Positions 43,633 through 53,700 of a DNA stretch of 64,000 bases are shown in pieces (position 1 is the first letter of the stretch; each line of letters begins with the position of its first letter). Where the stretch lies: assembly GCA_965222015.1 (NCBI GenBank), contig CBDCTL010000017.1:310001-374000 (forward strand), written 5' to 3'. Below the pieces are notes generated by a model. It was not told where the DNA came from. It worked only from the letters and a program-made list of their open reading frames with translations, and searched no databases. Made by a program: the position numbers and the translations under genes. This DNA is from JANQPX01 sp965222015. GTDB lineage: Bacteria > Pseudomonadota > Alphaproteobacteria > Geminicoccales > Geminicoccaceae.

Positions 43633-43752
43633 CGCTGTAGCGGAGTCGACAATTGATCAGGGGCAGGTTCTTCCGGCAATGGCTGGATCGGCGTTGGAAT
43701 CTTGGTGAGGCGCCCCCGTTCAGCGAACGCGCAAAACGAACTCCGCAAGCCG
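43633..43752. other. Convergent intergenic region, possible partial repeat copy
   Basis: 120 bases between converging genes. It holds a small hairpin CGTTC-AGC-GAACG (43717-43729) and the words GGTTCTTCCG and TTGGAATCTT (43694-43703), both also present in repeat copy 2, so this may be a decayed fourth copy. No gene is seen. Confidence 0.35.
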
Positions 43753-44535
43753 CTACCAAAGCGTGTAGCCACCATCGATCACGAGCGCCGCGCCGGTCAT
43801 GAAGCGTGATGCGTCACTCGCCAGATAGACGGCGAGCGGGCCGAGATCTTCCGGCTCGCCGAATGTCGCCATCGGCGTGCGCTCCTTGATGCCGTCGATG
43901 ACCTCTGGCCGCTCGCGAGCCCAGCGCTGATTGGGCTCGGTCATGAAGACACCGGGGCAGATCGCATTCACCGTGACGCCGTGGGGCGCCCAGTCGGCCG
44001 CGGTCGCGCGCGTGAACTGAACGACCGCGGCCTTGGCGCTTTCGTAGTGCCGTCCGCCGATGTTCCGGCCGGCGACAAAGGCGTTGATCGAGGCGATGTT
44101 GATCACCCGCCCGCCTTTGCCCGCCGCCATCATGGCGCCGCCGATGATTTTGGTGCAGATGAATGTACTGGTAACGTTGAGATCGACCAGCTTTTGCCAG
44201 GTCTCGACCGGCATCTCGTGCGTGGGTGTCGGATCGCGGCGGCCGCCGACATTGTTGATCAGGATGTCGAACGGACCGTGTTCCTGAAGTGCCTTCACGC
44301 AGGCGGCTTCACAAGCGCCGGGCTCTCCCATGTCCGCCCGGATTGCCCAGGCCCCGCGCCCGAGCGCTTGGATCTCGGCCGCGCTCTGCTCCAAGCTCTG
44401 TTGATCGCGGCCGGTCAGGACGACATCGGCGCCGGCATCCGCGATCGCGAGCGCCATCTCGCGCCCGAGGCCGCGGCTGCCGCCGGTGATGAAGAGCCGC
44501 TTGCCGTCCAGGCGAAAGCGATCCAGCACGCTCAT
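43753..44535 (-). CDS. SDR-family oxidoreductase (minus strand)
   Basis: 260 residues. TGGSRGLG loop, NNVGG, and the YESAK catalytic pair; C-terminus FMTGAALVIDGGYTLW. Typical of 3-ketoacyl reductase/gluconate 5-dehydrogenase-like SDRs. It lies downstream of the RraA-like gene with 57 bases between them, so they may be co-transcribed. Substrate unknown. Confidence 0.88.
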   Translation of the reverse strand: MSVLDRFRLDGKRLFITGGSRGLGREMALAIADAGADVVLTGRDQQSLEQSAAEIQALGRGAWAIRADMGEPGACEAACVKALQEHGPFDILINNVGGRRDPTPTHEMPVETWQKLVDLNVTSTFICTKIIGGAMMAAGKGGRVINIASINAFVAGRNIGGRHYESAKAAVVQFTRATAADWAPHGVTVNAICPGVFMTEPNQRWARERPEVIDGIKERTPMATFGEPEDLGPLAVYLASDASRFMTGAALVIDGGYTLW

Positions 44536-44592
44536 GGCCTATCTCCCGTTTCGATTGCTCCCGAGCGCGTGCTCAATCTGTCCGATTTTGGA

Positions 44593-45264
44593 TCAAAGCA
44601 CGCCGTGTTTTGCATAGACCTCTTTGAGGAGCATGCCCTTTTTGAGCTCATCCCGCGTGGTGTTTTCGGCGGCGACCTTTTCCATGGCTTTGGTGATGAC
44701 GTCCGCCGCGATTTCTTGCGGAACAGCGACCAGCCCATCGACATCCCCAAAGATCAAATCACCACATCGGACCTTGACCCCGCCGACGCGCACCGGAACG
44801 TCAGCCTCCATCATCATGCCGCGATGGCGTGTGTCGAGGGGACCGATGCCGCCGGAGAACACGGGAAAGCACATCGCGCGAATGGCGCGAACATCGCGAA
44901 CCAGACCATCGGTGACGCAGCCGCTGGCGCCGCGAGCATAGGCTGCGGTGCTCAAGAGCTCACCCCAGGGCGCAATCCGAAGATTGCCGCTGCACGCGAA
45001 GACAGCCACGTCGTCCGGCCGCAGATCGTCGACCAGATCGATCTCCTTCTCATAGATGTTCACTGCCGGATCGTCGTGATGGATTTCCATATAGAGGCCG
45101 GTGCGCGCCCGGCCGCAGAGCACCAGAGTGTCATCCAGCGGGCGGATTGACGGATGGGTTGCCTGCTCGTGGACGCCGAATGAATCGAGGGTATCCGATA
45201 GAACCGCGGTGTAGAGTTTGCTTCTTGCTTGACCGATGAGCTTGTCGTCGATGGCGGCAGTCAT
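44593..45264 (-). CDS. RraA-like protein (HMG aldolase / oxaloacetate decarboxylase family)
   Basis: 223 residues from ATG 45264. SDTLDSFGVHEQ near the N-terminus, GASGCVTDGLVRD with the Arg and Asp of the active site, and IFGDVDGLVAVP near the end match the 4-hydroxy-4-methyl-2-oxoglutarate aldolase/RraA group. Those with the full G-x-RD motif are class II pyruvate aldolases or oxaloacetate decarboxylases, so an end-of-pathway aldol cleavage is more likely than RNase E control. Confidence 0.85.
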   Translation of the reverse strand: MTAAIDDKLIGQARSKLYTAVLSDTLDSFGVHEQATHPSIRPLDDTLVLCGRARTGLYMEIHHDDPAVNIYEKEIDLVDDLRPDDVAVFACSGNLRIAPWGELLSTAAYARGASGCVTDGLVRDVRAIRAMCFPVFSGGIGPLDTRHRGMMMEADVPVRVGGVKVRCGDLIFGDVDGLVAVPQEIAADVITKAMEKVAAENTTRDELKKGMLLKEVYAKHGVL

Positions 45265-45528
45265 ATCGGTTGGTTCCTTCGGACTGATTGATAATGTCGA
45301 AGCGGCGCACGGATGCGTGGCGTCCCCATCTCGCATGCCAGGGATCGGCCGGCGGTTTGGCGCCGTTCAGTTCACCATAGCGGGTCCTGCTGGCAAGGTT
45401 GAGCCTGCTTGATTCCTATGATGACCATCACGCATCGTCGAGCTCGCAGCAACAAGGGCCGGTCCCGTTACGGTGTGTCGCTTGAACTAGGCTGCTGCGT
45501 TTTCGAAGCTGGAATATGCCGAGCCGGT
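45265..45528. other. Intergenic region upstream of the RraA-like gene
   Basis: 264 bases between the quinone oxidoreductase stop and the RraA-like start, both on the minus strand. It probably holds the RraA promoter and an upstream transcript end. I see no convincing gene, repeat or operator in it. Confidence 0.4.
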
Positions 45529-46515
45529 TCAATCGACCGTGAGAATCATCTTGCCGACGATCGTGTCGGATTCGAGCAAGGCATGCGCATCGGAAGCCTG
45601 TTCCAACGGCAATGTGGCGTGAATGACCGGGCCGATGAGGCCGGATGCGATCAGCGGCAGCCAGCGGTCGGCCAGTCGCTTGACGATGGCCTGCTTTTCC
45701 GGGATCGACTGCGCGCGCAAGGTGAAGCCGCGAATGGTCAGGCGCTTTCTGAGCATGACGGAAGGATCGAAGCTGCAGCTCGGCGCGCCCATGAGGCCGA
45801 CCAGGACCAGCCTGCCGAGAGGCTTCAGGACGGCGAGGTTTCTCGCGAGATAGTCGGCGCCGACGAAGTCTTCGACGACGTCGACACCGTCTCCACCGGA
45901 TGCGCGCAGGATGTCCTCGACGAAGTCCCTGCTCTTGTAGGGGATGACGATATCCGCGCCGAGGTCGAGGACGCGCTCCGCCTTCATCTGCGACCCGACG
46001 GTCGCATAGACGGTGCAGTCCATCGATTTCGCCATCTGAATGGCCGCGGTCCCGACACCGCTTGCCCCGGCATGAACCAGCAGCGCCTCCCCGGCTGCTA
46101 GGCCGCCGAGTTCGAACACCGTCTCGTTGGCCGTGGCGAACACCTCCATGGTTCCTGCGGCGTTTACAACGTCGATGTCGGGTGGGATTTGCAAGGCGAG
46201 CCGATGATCGAGCAAGGCGAGTTCCGCATAGGCGCCCTCGGCAACCAGTCCGAACACGCGGTCGCCAACCTCGAAGCCTGTTACGTCAGCGCCGGCCTCG
46301 ACGACCTCGCCCGCCAGCTCCAGGCCTGGAACGTCACTCCAGCGCGTGCCGGGCGGTGTGGGGTAGGTTCCGGCCCGCTGCAGACAATCCGCCCGATTGA
46401 CGCCGACCGCGCGAACCCGAACCAGGAGGTCGTTCGATGCGGGTTTCGGAGCCGCGCGGTCGACCACGTTCAAGACTTCGGGCCCGCCAATTCGTTCGAT
46501 GGAGATCGCTTTCAT
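45529..46515 (-). CDS. Zinc-independent quinone oxidoreductase-like MDR protein
   Basis: 328 residues from ATG 46515. MKAISIERIGGPEVL start, VGVNRADCLQRAG, GLELAGEVVEAG and the Rossmann loop HAGASGVGTAAIQ are typical of the QOR/PIG3 branch of the MDR superfamily; zinc ligands are absent. NAD(P)H-dependent reduction of quinones or enones is expected. It starts 145 bases after the importer permease gene on the same strand with a hairpin region between, so it may have its own promoter. Confidence 0.88.
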   Translation of the reverse strand: MKAISIERIGGPEVLNVVDRAAPKPASNDLLVRVRAVGVNRADCLQRAGTYPTPPGTRWSDVPGLELAGEVVEAGADVTGFEVGDRVFGLVAEGAYAELALLDHRLALQIPPDIDVVNAAGTMEVFATANETVFELGGLAAGEALLVHAGASGVGTAAIQMAKSMDCTVYATVGSQMKAERVLDLGADIVIPYKSRDFVEDILRASGGDGVDVVEDFVGADYLARNLAVLKPLGRLVLVGLMGAPSCSFDPSVMLRKRLTIRGFTLRAQSIPEKQAIVKRLADRWLPLIASGLIGPVIHATLPLEQASDAHALLESDTIVGKMILTVD

Positions 46516-46589
46516 CGGTGCTTTTTCCACGTCTGTCGGTGATCGAGTTCGGAGACGGTTGCAAACGGTTCCCACTGTCCATGACCACG

Positions 46590-46663
46590 AAGACTTGGCC
46601 GCATACCGCCGCGTGGCGGCGACAACGGCGTGAACAAAATGAGGTGGCCACGCCACCCGCCTA
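46590..46663 (-). repeat. Dispersed intergenic hairpin repeat, copy 3
   Basis: Read on the minus strand from the permease stop TAG: GGTGGC and GCCACC close a GTG loop (6-bp stem), then CTCATTTTGTT, GTCGCC, and the box TATGCGGCCAAGTCTT (14-base core at 46590-46603 complementary). The TGCGGCCAAGTCTT core is identical to copy 2. A second hairpin, CGCCGC-GTG-GCGGCG (46607-46621), lies within this copy. Confidence 0.6.
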
Positions 46664-47503
46664 GAAGCGGAGGGAGCGCAGGCCGACCAGGCGCTGCGCT
46701 ACGACTAGGGCGATCACGGTGACGATGATCGAGACGGTCGAGACGGCTGCCGCGGTCGGGTCGAAGTCCCAGCGGACATAGTCGAAGAGCTGGATCGGCA
46801 GGGTCGCGATGCCGATGCCCTTGAGGAGCAGCGAGATGTTGAAGAGGTCGAAGGAGATGATGAAGCAGAAGAGCGCGCCGGAGATGATGCCGGGCTTGAT
46901 GATCGGCAGGGTGATCCGCCGAAAGGTGGTGTAGCGATCGGCGCCGAGCGAGCGCGCGGCCTCTTCGAGCGAGCGGTCGAAATTGTAGAGCGAGGCGGAG
47001 ATCGACAGGAACACGAAGGGCAGGGTGACCAGGACATGGCCGATCAGAAGGCCGATGAAGGAATTGCGAAAGACACCGCGAAACCCCTCGAAGCCGATCG
47101 CCGCCATCGCGTCCTCGGCGTTGTAGTAGAAGAAGAGCAGCGCGATCGCGGTCAGAATTTCCGGAAGCAGCAGCGGCATCAGCACGAACAGGCGAAGCTG
47201 TTCGCGCCAGCGGATGGCGAAGCGCACGGTGTAGAGGGCGACCATCGTGCCGAGCAGGCTCGAGATCAGCGTGCAGATCAAAGCGAGCTTCAAGGAGAAC
47301 CAGAGCGAGTTCATGAAGCTCTGGCTGCTGAAGAATTTGATGTACCAGCGAAGCGAGAAGCCTTCGGGCGGGAAGGTTAGATATTCGCCCGAATTGAAGG
47401 ACGCGATCACCACGATCACCAGCGGCGTCAGCAGAAAGGCGTAGACCAGCGTGACCACGGCGAGGAACAGAAAGCGGCCGAGATCGAAGGATCGTCCCGT
47501 CAC
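46661..47503 (-). CDS. Spermidine/putrescine-type ABC transporter permease (PotC family)
   Basis: 280 residues, six helices; EAA loop RSLEEAARSLGADRYTTFRRITLP. GTG 47503 overlaps the stop of the first permease (GTGA). Last gene of the importer operon; the repeat element follows immediately. Confidence 0.9.
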   Translation of the reverse strand: MTGRSFDLGRFLFLAVVTLVYAFLLTPLVIVVIASFNSGEYLTFPPEGFSLRWYIKFFSSQSFMNSLWFSLKLALICTLISSLLGTMVALYTVRFAIRWREQLRLFVLMPLLLPEILTAIALLFFYYNAEDAMAAIGFEGFRGVFRNSFIGLLIGHVLVTLPFVFLSISASLYNFDRSLEEAARSLGADRYTTFRRITLPIIKPGIISGALFCFIISFDLFNISLLLKGIGIATLPIQLFDYVRWDFDPTAAAVSTVSIIVTVIALVVAQRLVGLRSLRF

Positions 47504-48411
47504 CGCGCGACCCCGCGCATCAGCCGGTTGGTCAGGACCAGATAAACCCAGACGACGATGGTGCCGGCGAGCGCCAGGACGAAGGCGAGGGCCGCGCCGA
47601 ACGGCCAGAGCATGGCGTCGAGAAGCTGCTGTACCACCAGCGTCGGCATGATCACGACGTTGAAGCCGCCGAGCAGGATCGGGATGACATAGGAGCTGAT
47701 GGTCAGGACGAAGACCAGGATCGTGCCTGCCTGAATACCGGGCAGGCTGAGCGGCAGCACGACCCGGAAGATGCTCTTCAGCCTGGATGCGCCGAGCGAG
47801 CGTGCGGCTTCTTCGAGGGCCGGATCGATCGACTGGATGGCGCCGGTGAGCGGCAGGATCATGAAGGGGAGGAAGATGTGCACGAGGCCGATCGAGACGC
47901 CGGTCATATTGTACATCAGCGGCAGGAACGTCTCGACCAGGCCGAGATCGCGCAAGGTCGAATTGATCAGCCCTTCATTGTTGGCAAGGAGGATGATCCA
48001 GCCGTAGCAGCGCACCACCACGCCGACCAGAAGCGGGGAGAGCACGAAGGCGTAGAGCAAAGTGGTGAAGCGCGAGCGGCTGCGCGCGAGGTGATAGGCG
48101 ACGGGAAAGCCGAGCAGCAGGCAGATCGCCGTGGTCACCGCGCCGAGCAGCAGCGTGTCGAAGAGAATCCCCAGGTAATAAAAATCCTCGTCGAGGAGGA
48201 TTTCGAGATAGTTGGCGATCGTGTAGCCGGGAGCGAAGACGTCGCTGGTCGACGGCGTGCGAAAGCTCATCACGATCATGTTGAGATAGGGAAACAGCAG
48301 GAACGCGATCAGCATGCCGAGCGTCGGCAGGACGAGCAGCCAGGTGGCAGTCGGTTTGCGCGGATCGGCGAGCGGTCTGTTCGCCTTCTCGCTCACCGCG
48401 GGATCAGCCAT
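47500..48411 (-). CDS. Spermidine/putrescine-type ABC transporter permease (PotB family)
   Basis: 303 residues; EAA loop PALEEAARSLGASRLKSIFRVVLP. ATG 48411 lies inside the end of the ATPase gene (19-base overlap) and gives MADPAVSEKANRPL before the first helix. The stop overlaps the next permease. Confidence 0.9.
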   Translation of the reverse strand: MADPAVSEKANRPLADPRKPTATWLLVLPTLGMLIAFLLFPYLNMIVMSFRTPSTSDVFAPGYTIANYLEILLDEDFYYLGILFDTLLLGAVTTAICLLLGFPVAYHLARSRSRFTTLLYAFVLSPLLVGVVVRCYGWIILLANNEGLINSTLRDLGLVETFLPLMYNMTGVSIGLVHIFLPFMILPLTGAIQSIDPALEEAARSLGASRLKSIFRVVLPLSLPGIQAGTILVFVLTISSYVIPILLGGFNVVIMPTLVVQQLLDAMLWPFGAALAFVLALAGTIVVWVYLVLTNRLMRGVAR

Positions 48412-49460
48412 GTGCGCTCCGGCGCGAAGCGGCAGCCGATTTTCTCGCCAACGTCGAGAGTAAGCCATGGAGGAGCCTGTGCTGCGAGCACCGATCCGTC
48501 CGCGAGCTTCAGGCGGCAGGCGAGCGTGTTGCCGAGGAAGTAGCGCTCCTGCAGCTCCGCGGTCATCACGTTTTCGCCGTCGGCAGCCTTGTTGCCGGTG
48601 AGCTCGATCGCTTCCGGCCTGAGCAGCAGGTCGACCTTCTGGCTCGGCTCCAGCTCGCCGGAAAAGCGTGAGGTCAGCGGGCCGAGAGTGCTCTCCAGCC
48701 GGTAGAGGCCATCACCGTCGCGTGCGCGCACCTCGGCGGCGATGAAGTTGGATTGACCGATGAAGCTCGCGACCGCGCGCGTCGCCGGGCGATCGTAGAT
48801 GTCAGTCGCCGTGCCAATCTGATGCACGGCGCCGTCGAACATCACCACGATTCGGTCGGACATCACCATGGCCTCGCCCTGATCGTGGGTGACGTAGACC
48901 GTGGTGATGCCGACCTCCTGCTGGAGCGTGCGGATGAAGAAGCGCATCTCCTCCCTGAGCTTGGCGTCGAGATTGGCGAGCGGCTCGTCGAGCAGCAGGA
49001 TCGCGGGCTCGATCACGATCGCCCGCGCCAGCGCCACCCGCTGCTGCTGGCCGCCGGAGAGCTGGCGCGGATAACGATCGCCGAGGCCGCCGAGCTGTAC
49101 CGTCTCCAGCACGCGATCGATGCGCGACCGACGCTCGGCCGCAGGTGTTTTCCGCATCTCCAATCCGAAGCCCAAGTTTTCCCGGACCGTCATATGCGGA
49201 AACAGCGCGTAGTTCTGGAACACCATGCCGATATTGCGGTCTTCGGGCAGGCGATCGACGATGTCGGTGCCGTCGAAGGTGATGCGCCCGGCGCTCGGCT
49301 GCTCGAAGCCGGCGATGCAGCGAAGCGTCGTGGTCTTGCCACAGCCGCTCGGCCCGAGCAGCGAGATGAATTCGTGATCGTCGATCGCGAGATCGAGCGT
49401 CTGCACCGCGACCACGTCACCGAATTTTTTTGTCAGGCCTTCGATCGCGAGGCGGGTCAT
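48393..49460 (-). CDS. Spermidine/putrescine-type ABC transporter ATPase (PotA family)
   Basis: 355 residues. Walker A GPSGCGKTT, FQNYALF Q-loop, LSGGQQQR signature, LLLDEPLANLDAK Walker B, VTHDQ H-loop, and a C-terminal TOBE-2 domain (VDLLLRPEAIEL). ATG 49460. The 73-base gap from the binding protein holds only a weak GCCC/GGGC pairing. Confidence 0.92.
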   Translation of the reverse strand: MTRLAIEGLTKKFGDVVAVQTLDLAIDDHEFISLLGPSGCGKTTTLRCIAGFEQPSAGRITFDGTDIVDRLPEDRNIGMVFQNYALFPHMTVRENLGFGLEMRKTPAAERRSRIDRVLETVQLGGLGDRYPRQLSGGQQQRVALARAIVIEPAILLLDEPLANLDAKLREEMRFFIRTLQQEVGITTVYVTHDQGEAMVMSDRIVVMFDGAVHQIGTATDIYDRPATRAVASFIGQSNFIAAEVRARDGDGLYRLESTLGPLTSRFSGELEPSQKVDLLLRPEAIELTGNKAADGENVMTAELQERYFLGNTLACRLKLADGSVLAAQAPPWLTLDVGEKIGCRFAPERTWLIPR

Positions 49461-49533
49461 GAGGACGATGTCCCGCTATCGGTCACGCGATCGCCAAAGC
49501 CCCTGTTCCGGGCACCGCTGAACGCCACGACGA

Positions 49534-50583
49534 TCAGCGCATCGCCTTGTTCCAGGCCTCGATCACCTGATCGCGCGCGGCATTGGCGGCCTTCCAGTCC
49601 CAGAGCACGATCTGGTCCATCTTCTCGCCGTGGATCGGCACCAGATCCTTCAGATCGTCCGGCACCTCGACATTCTTGTTGACCGGCGACCAGTAATATT
49701 GCCGGACCCATTTCGCTTGTGTCTCGGGGCTGAGGATGTAGTCGATCCACTGATGGCCGAGTTCCTTGTTCGCGCTCGCCTTCAGCACGTTGAAGACCTG
49801 CTCGAACATGAACATGCCTTCCTCCGGCGCCACGATCTCGACCGGCACGCCCTTGACCTTGAGGCGCGCGGCGGCGGCGAAATCCAGCGGACCGACGATC
49901 ACCTCGCCGCGGGTCAGCACCGTTTCCATCGTCCCGGAGAAGTCGATCTGCTGGAAGGGCTTCAGCTCCTTGATTTTTTCGAGCGCCTTTTCGGTCTCGT
50001 ATTCCGAGCCGAAGAAAATCTTCGCGGTCATCAGCAACGTCATGTAGCCCGCGGAATTGGTGATGGTGTAGAGGCCGGTCTTGCCCTTGAACTCCGGGTT
50101 GGTCCAGAGATCGGCCCAGGCCTTGGGCGGGGTCTCGACCAGATCGGTGCGATAGGCGATGCCGATCGGCGACAGCGTGCCGATCACGCCATTGTCGTCC
50201 GGCAGCCGCGCGATCGGCCAGAGATCGTCGATGTTGGACACCTTCGAGGCATCGATGGGCTCGAAGAAACCCTCCTCGCGCTCGATGCTCGCCCAGGTCT
50301 CGTTGGTCATGAGCACGTCGTAGGGCGCGTTGTCGACGCCGGCGGCGCGCAGATTGGTGAGCCAGCCCTTGCCGAGATTGACGTCGAGGGTGATCTCGGC
50401 GCCGCTTTGCTCGGCAAAGGGAGGGACGATCTCACCCCGCATGAACTCCTCGAAGCTGCCGCCATAGGAATTCACCACGAGAGAGCCTTCGGCGACCGCC
50501 GCTGATGACCAGTTGAGTCCGACGGCAAGAACGCCAAGCACGCTCGCCGCCTGCATGGTGCGCCTCGACAGATGTCGATTCAT
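49534..50583 (-). CDS. Spermidine/putrescine-type ABC transporter binding protein (PotD-like)
   Basis: 349 residues from ATG 50583 with GGGGAGG upstream. Signal peptide SRRTMQAASVLGVLAVGL to about SSAAVAEG. Mature protein shows LVVNSYGGSFEEFMR, YDVLMTNETWASIEREEG and GPLDFAAAARLKVKGVPVEI, the PotD/family-1 group also used for polyamines and other cationic amines. Divergent from the HyuA-HyuB fusion gene with an inverted repeat between them. Confidence 0.9.
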   Translation of the reverse strand: MNRHLSRRTMQAASVLGVLAVGLNWSSAAVAEGSLVVNSYGGSFEEFMRGEIVPPFAEQSGAEITLDVNLGKGWLTNLRAAGVDNAPYDVLMTNETWASIEREEGFFEPIDASKVSNIDDLWPIARLPDDNGVIGTLSPIGIAYRTDLVETPPKAWADLWTNPEFKGKTGLYTITNSAGYMTLLMTAKIFFGSEYETEKALEKIKELKPFQQIDFSGTMETVLTRGEVIVGPLDFAAAARLKVKGVPVEIVAPEEGMFMFEQVFNVLKASANKELGHQWIDYILSPETQAKWVRQYYWSPVNKNVEVPDDLKDLVPIHGEKMDQIVLWDWKAANAARDQVIEAWNKAMR

Positions 50584-50629
50584 TTCGTTGCCTCCCCTTC
50601 GCTCGTCTGTTTCGACAAGTCTTCTCGCC

Positions 50630-50668
50630 TTTGCTTTCCAACACCCTACCATATCATGTGAAAGCAAA
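50630..50668. promoter_or_regulatory. Inverted repeat in the divergent promoter region
   Basis: TTTGCTTTC (50630-50638) and GAAAGCAAA (50660-50668) are perfect 9-base inverted arms separated by 21 bases, in an AT-rich part of the gap between the spermidine-type importer and the HyuA-HyuB fusion gene. The arms are centred about 30 bases apart, suiting a regulator that contacts two sites on one face. No regulator gene is adjacent. Confidence 0.5.
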
Positions 50669-50707
50669 TGCGCCCGAGACAAGGTACGCGGGCAGGGAGG
50701 CGGTGGC

Positions 50708-53700
50708 ATGGCGCGCGAGGAAGGTTATCGCTTGGGCATCGACATTGGCGGCACGTTTACCGATTTCGTCCTGGTCGATGACGCTAGCGGCGACATCAAG
50801 CTGCACAAATGCCTGACCACGCCCGACGACCCGTCGGTAGGCGCGCTTTGCGGTGCGGCCGAGATCGTCGAAGCCGCCGGCATCGGTCTCGATCAAGTCC
50901 AAAAAATCCTGCACGGCACGACGCTGGTCACCAATGCGATCATCGAGCGACGGGGTGCCGGGCTCGGGCTGATCACCACGGCCGGCTTTCGCGATCTCCT
51001 GGAGATGGGCACCGAGCAGCGTTACGACATCTACGATCTTTTTCTCGACTTTCCCGAGCCTCTGGTGCCGAGGCGGCATCGACTTGAGGTGACGGAGCGC
51101 ATGTCCCGAGACGGCGCGGTCGTGCGGCCCCTCGATCTCGATGGCCTGAAGGGTGCGGCGGACCGTCTGGTGGCGGATGGGATCGGCGCGGTCGCGATCT
51201 GCTTTTTGCACAGCTACCGCAATCCCGAGCACGAGCAGGAAGCGGGCCGGGCACTCCGGTCATGGTATCCGGACCTTGCGGTGTCGCTGTCGTCCGAGGT
51301 CGTGGCGGAGCTTTGGGAGTATCAGCGCACGGTCACCACCTGCGCCAACGCCTATGTCCAGCCGCTGATGGATCGCTATCTCCGCCGCCTCGAAGACGGG
51401 CTTGGCGACCAGGGTTTTCGCGGCGAACTGCTGCTGATGCATTCCGCAGGCGGGTTGCTGGCACCCGACGTAGCGCGAAAATATCCGATCCGTCTCCTGG
51501 AATCCGGCCCGGCCGGCGGTGGGCTCGCCACGGCGTTTTTCGGCGAGCGCGCCGGCAAGCCTGATGTGATCTCCTTCGACATGGGCGGGACCACCGCCAA
51601 GGCCTGTCTGATCGAGAACGGCAGGGCCGAGGTCGTGCCGATGATGGAGGCGGCGCGGGTTCATCGGTTCAAGCGCGGCTCCGGCCTGCCGATCAAGGCT
51701 CCCGTGATCGACATGATCGAGATCGGTGCTGGCGGTGGCTCGATCGCCTGGATCGACGAGGTCGGCCTGCTGCGCGTCGGCCCGCGCTCGGCCGGCGCCG
51801 ATCCCGGTCCCGCCTGCTACGGCAAGGGCGGTGTCGAGCCGACCGTGACCGACGCCAATCTGGTGCTCGGCTATTACGACCCGGGCTTCTTTCTCGGCGG
51901 GCGCATGACGCTGGATGCGGCGGCGGCCGAGCGTGCGCTCGACAAGGTCGCGAAGCCGCTCGGCCTTTCGGTCGCCGAGGCTGCGCTCGGCATTCACCGG
52001 ATCGTCACCGAGCAGATGGCGGCGGCTGCGCGCGTGCATCTGATCGAGAAGGGCAAGGACCCGCGGGCGCATGCGATGATCGGTTTCGGCGGTGCCGGGC
52101 CCGCCCATGTCGCCGAGGTCGCCCGCGCGCTCGGTGTCAGGGAGGTGATGGTGCCGCCCGCCTCGGGAGCGGCCTCGGCGCTCGGCTTTCTCACCGCACC
52201 CCTCGCCTTCGAGCAGGTGCGCTCCCTGCCGATCATTCTCGAATCCGGCTTCGATGCCGCCCTGGTCAACCAGGTGCTGACCGAACTCGAAGAAGCTGCG
52301 CGCAAACAGCTGACGGCGGCCGGCGTTGTCGCCGACGAGGTCACCATCGAGCGCAGCGCCGACATGCGCCTGTTCGGTCAGCTCCACGAGATCGAGGTGC
52401 CATGGCCCGCGGGCGCCATCGACGATAGGAGCCTCGATGTCATCCGCGAGCGCTTCGCCGAGGTCTACACCGCGCGCTACACCTCGCTCTATACCGGCGC
52501 CGTCATCCAGGTGATCTCGTTCAGGGTGCGTGCGGCCGGGAAAAAACCCGATCTGGCGCTCGGCATGGCAGGCGCGAGCGGCGAAGCGATCGATGCGCTG
52601 AAGGGCAGGCGCGACGTCCTGTTCGGCGAGAAGACCCAATGCGCCGCCGTCTATGATCGCTACGCGCTTGCCCTAGGCGCATCGATCGAAGGGCCGGCGA
52701 TCATCGAGGAGCGGGAGGCGACCACCGTGATTCCGCCAGGGGATCGCGTTGAAGTCGACGAGGTCGGCAATCTTCGGATCCGGGTCGAAGGTGCTCCCGA
52801 AGCGGCCGCGATGGTGACGCCCGAGATGCCGGTCGCCGAGGCCGCCGCGCTGATCGACGCCAGCCCGATCGCGCTCGAAATCATGTGGAGCCGTCTCGAA
52901 GCGATCGTCGAGGAGATGTGGCTCACCATATGCCGCACTGCCTTTTCCCTGATCATCTCGGAGGCGCAGGATTTCGCCTGCGAGCTGGTCGATCCCCATG
53001 GCGAACCGCTCGCCCATTCGCCGCGCGCCATGCCGGTCTTCAACATCGCGCTGCCGCGCGTCGTGAAAGCGCTGCTCGACCACTTTCCACCGGAAACGCT
53101 GAAGCCCGGCGACGTGCTGGTGACCAACGATCCCTGGCTCTGTGCAGGCCACCTTTTCGACATCGCGATCGTCACCCCGGTCTTTCGCGACGGCGTGCTC
53201 GTCGCCCTGCTCGGCACGGTCGGCCATGTCAGCGACATCGGCGGCACCAAGGACTCGCTGCGCGCGCGGGAAATCTATGACGAGGGCCTGCAGATCCCGC
53301 CGATGAAGCTGATGAAAGCCGGCATCGTCAATGACGACCTGTTCGCCCTGATCGCCGAGAACGTGCGCAACCCGAAGCAGGTGCTGGGCGACATCCACGC
53401 CTTCATCGCCGCCAACAATCTCGGCGCGGAACGCCTCCTCGCCTTCATGGCGGAGTATGGCATGCAAGATCTTCGCGCCCTCGCATCCGTGGTTCAGGGA
53501 CGCGCCGAAACGGCGATGCGCGCGGCGATCAGGAAACTGCCGGACGGTGTCTACAATTCGGAGGTCTGGTGCAATCCGCAGGGAGAGCGTCTGCGCTTTC
53601 CGCTTGAGCTCACGATCGCAGGCGACGAGATCACGCTCGATTTCAGCGGCGCGCCTGCGGAGCTTTCCCAGGGCGGCCTGAACTGCACCTTCAACTACAC

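Noticed and set aside
43633..43752. A full fourth copy of the dispersed repeat
   Set aside because: Only short words (GGTTCTTCCG, TTGGAATCTT) match copy 2 and the diagnostic hairpin and TGCGGCCAAG box are missing, so it is listed only as a possible remnant.
50513..50707. An N-terminal extension of the HyuA-HyuB protein upstream of ATG 50708
   Set aside because: It would run through the start region of the divergent binding-protein gene and the promoter gap, has no family match, and GGGAGG precedes ATG 50708.
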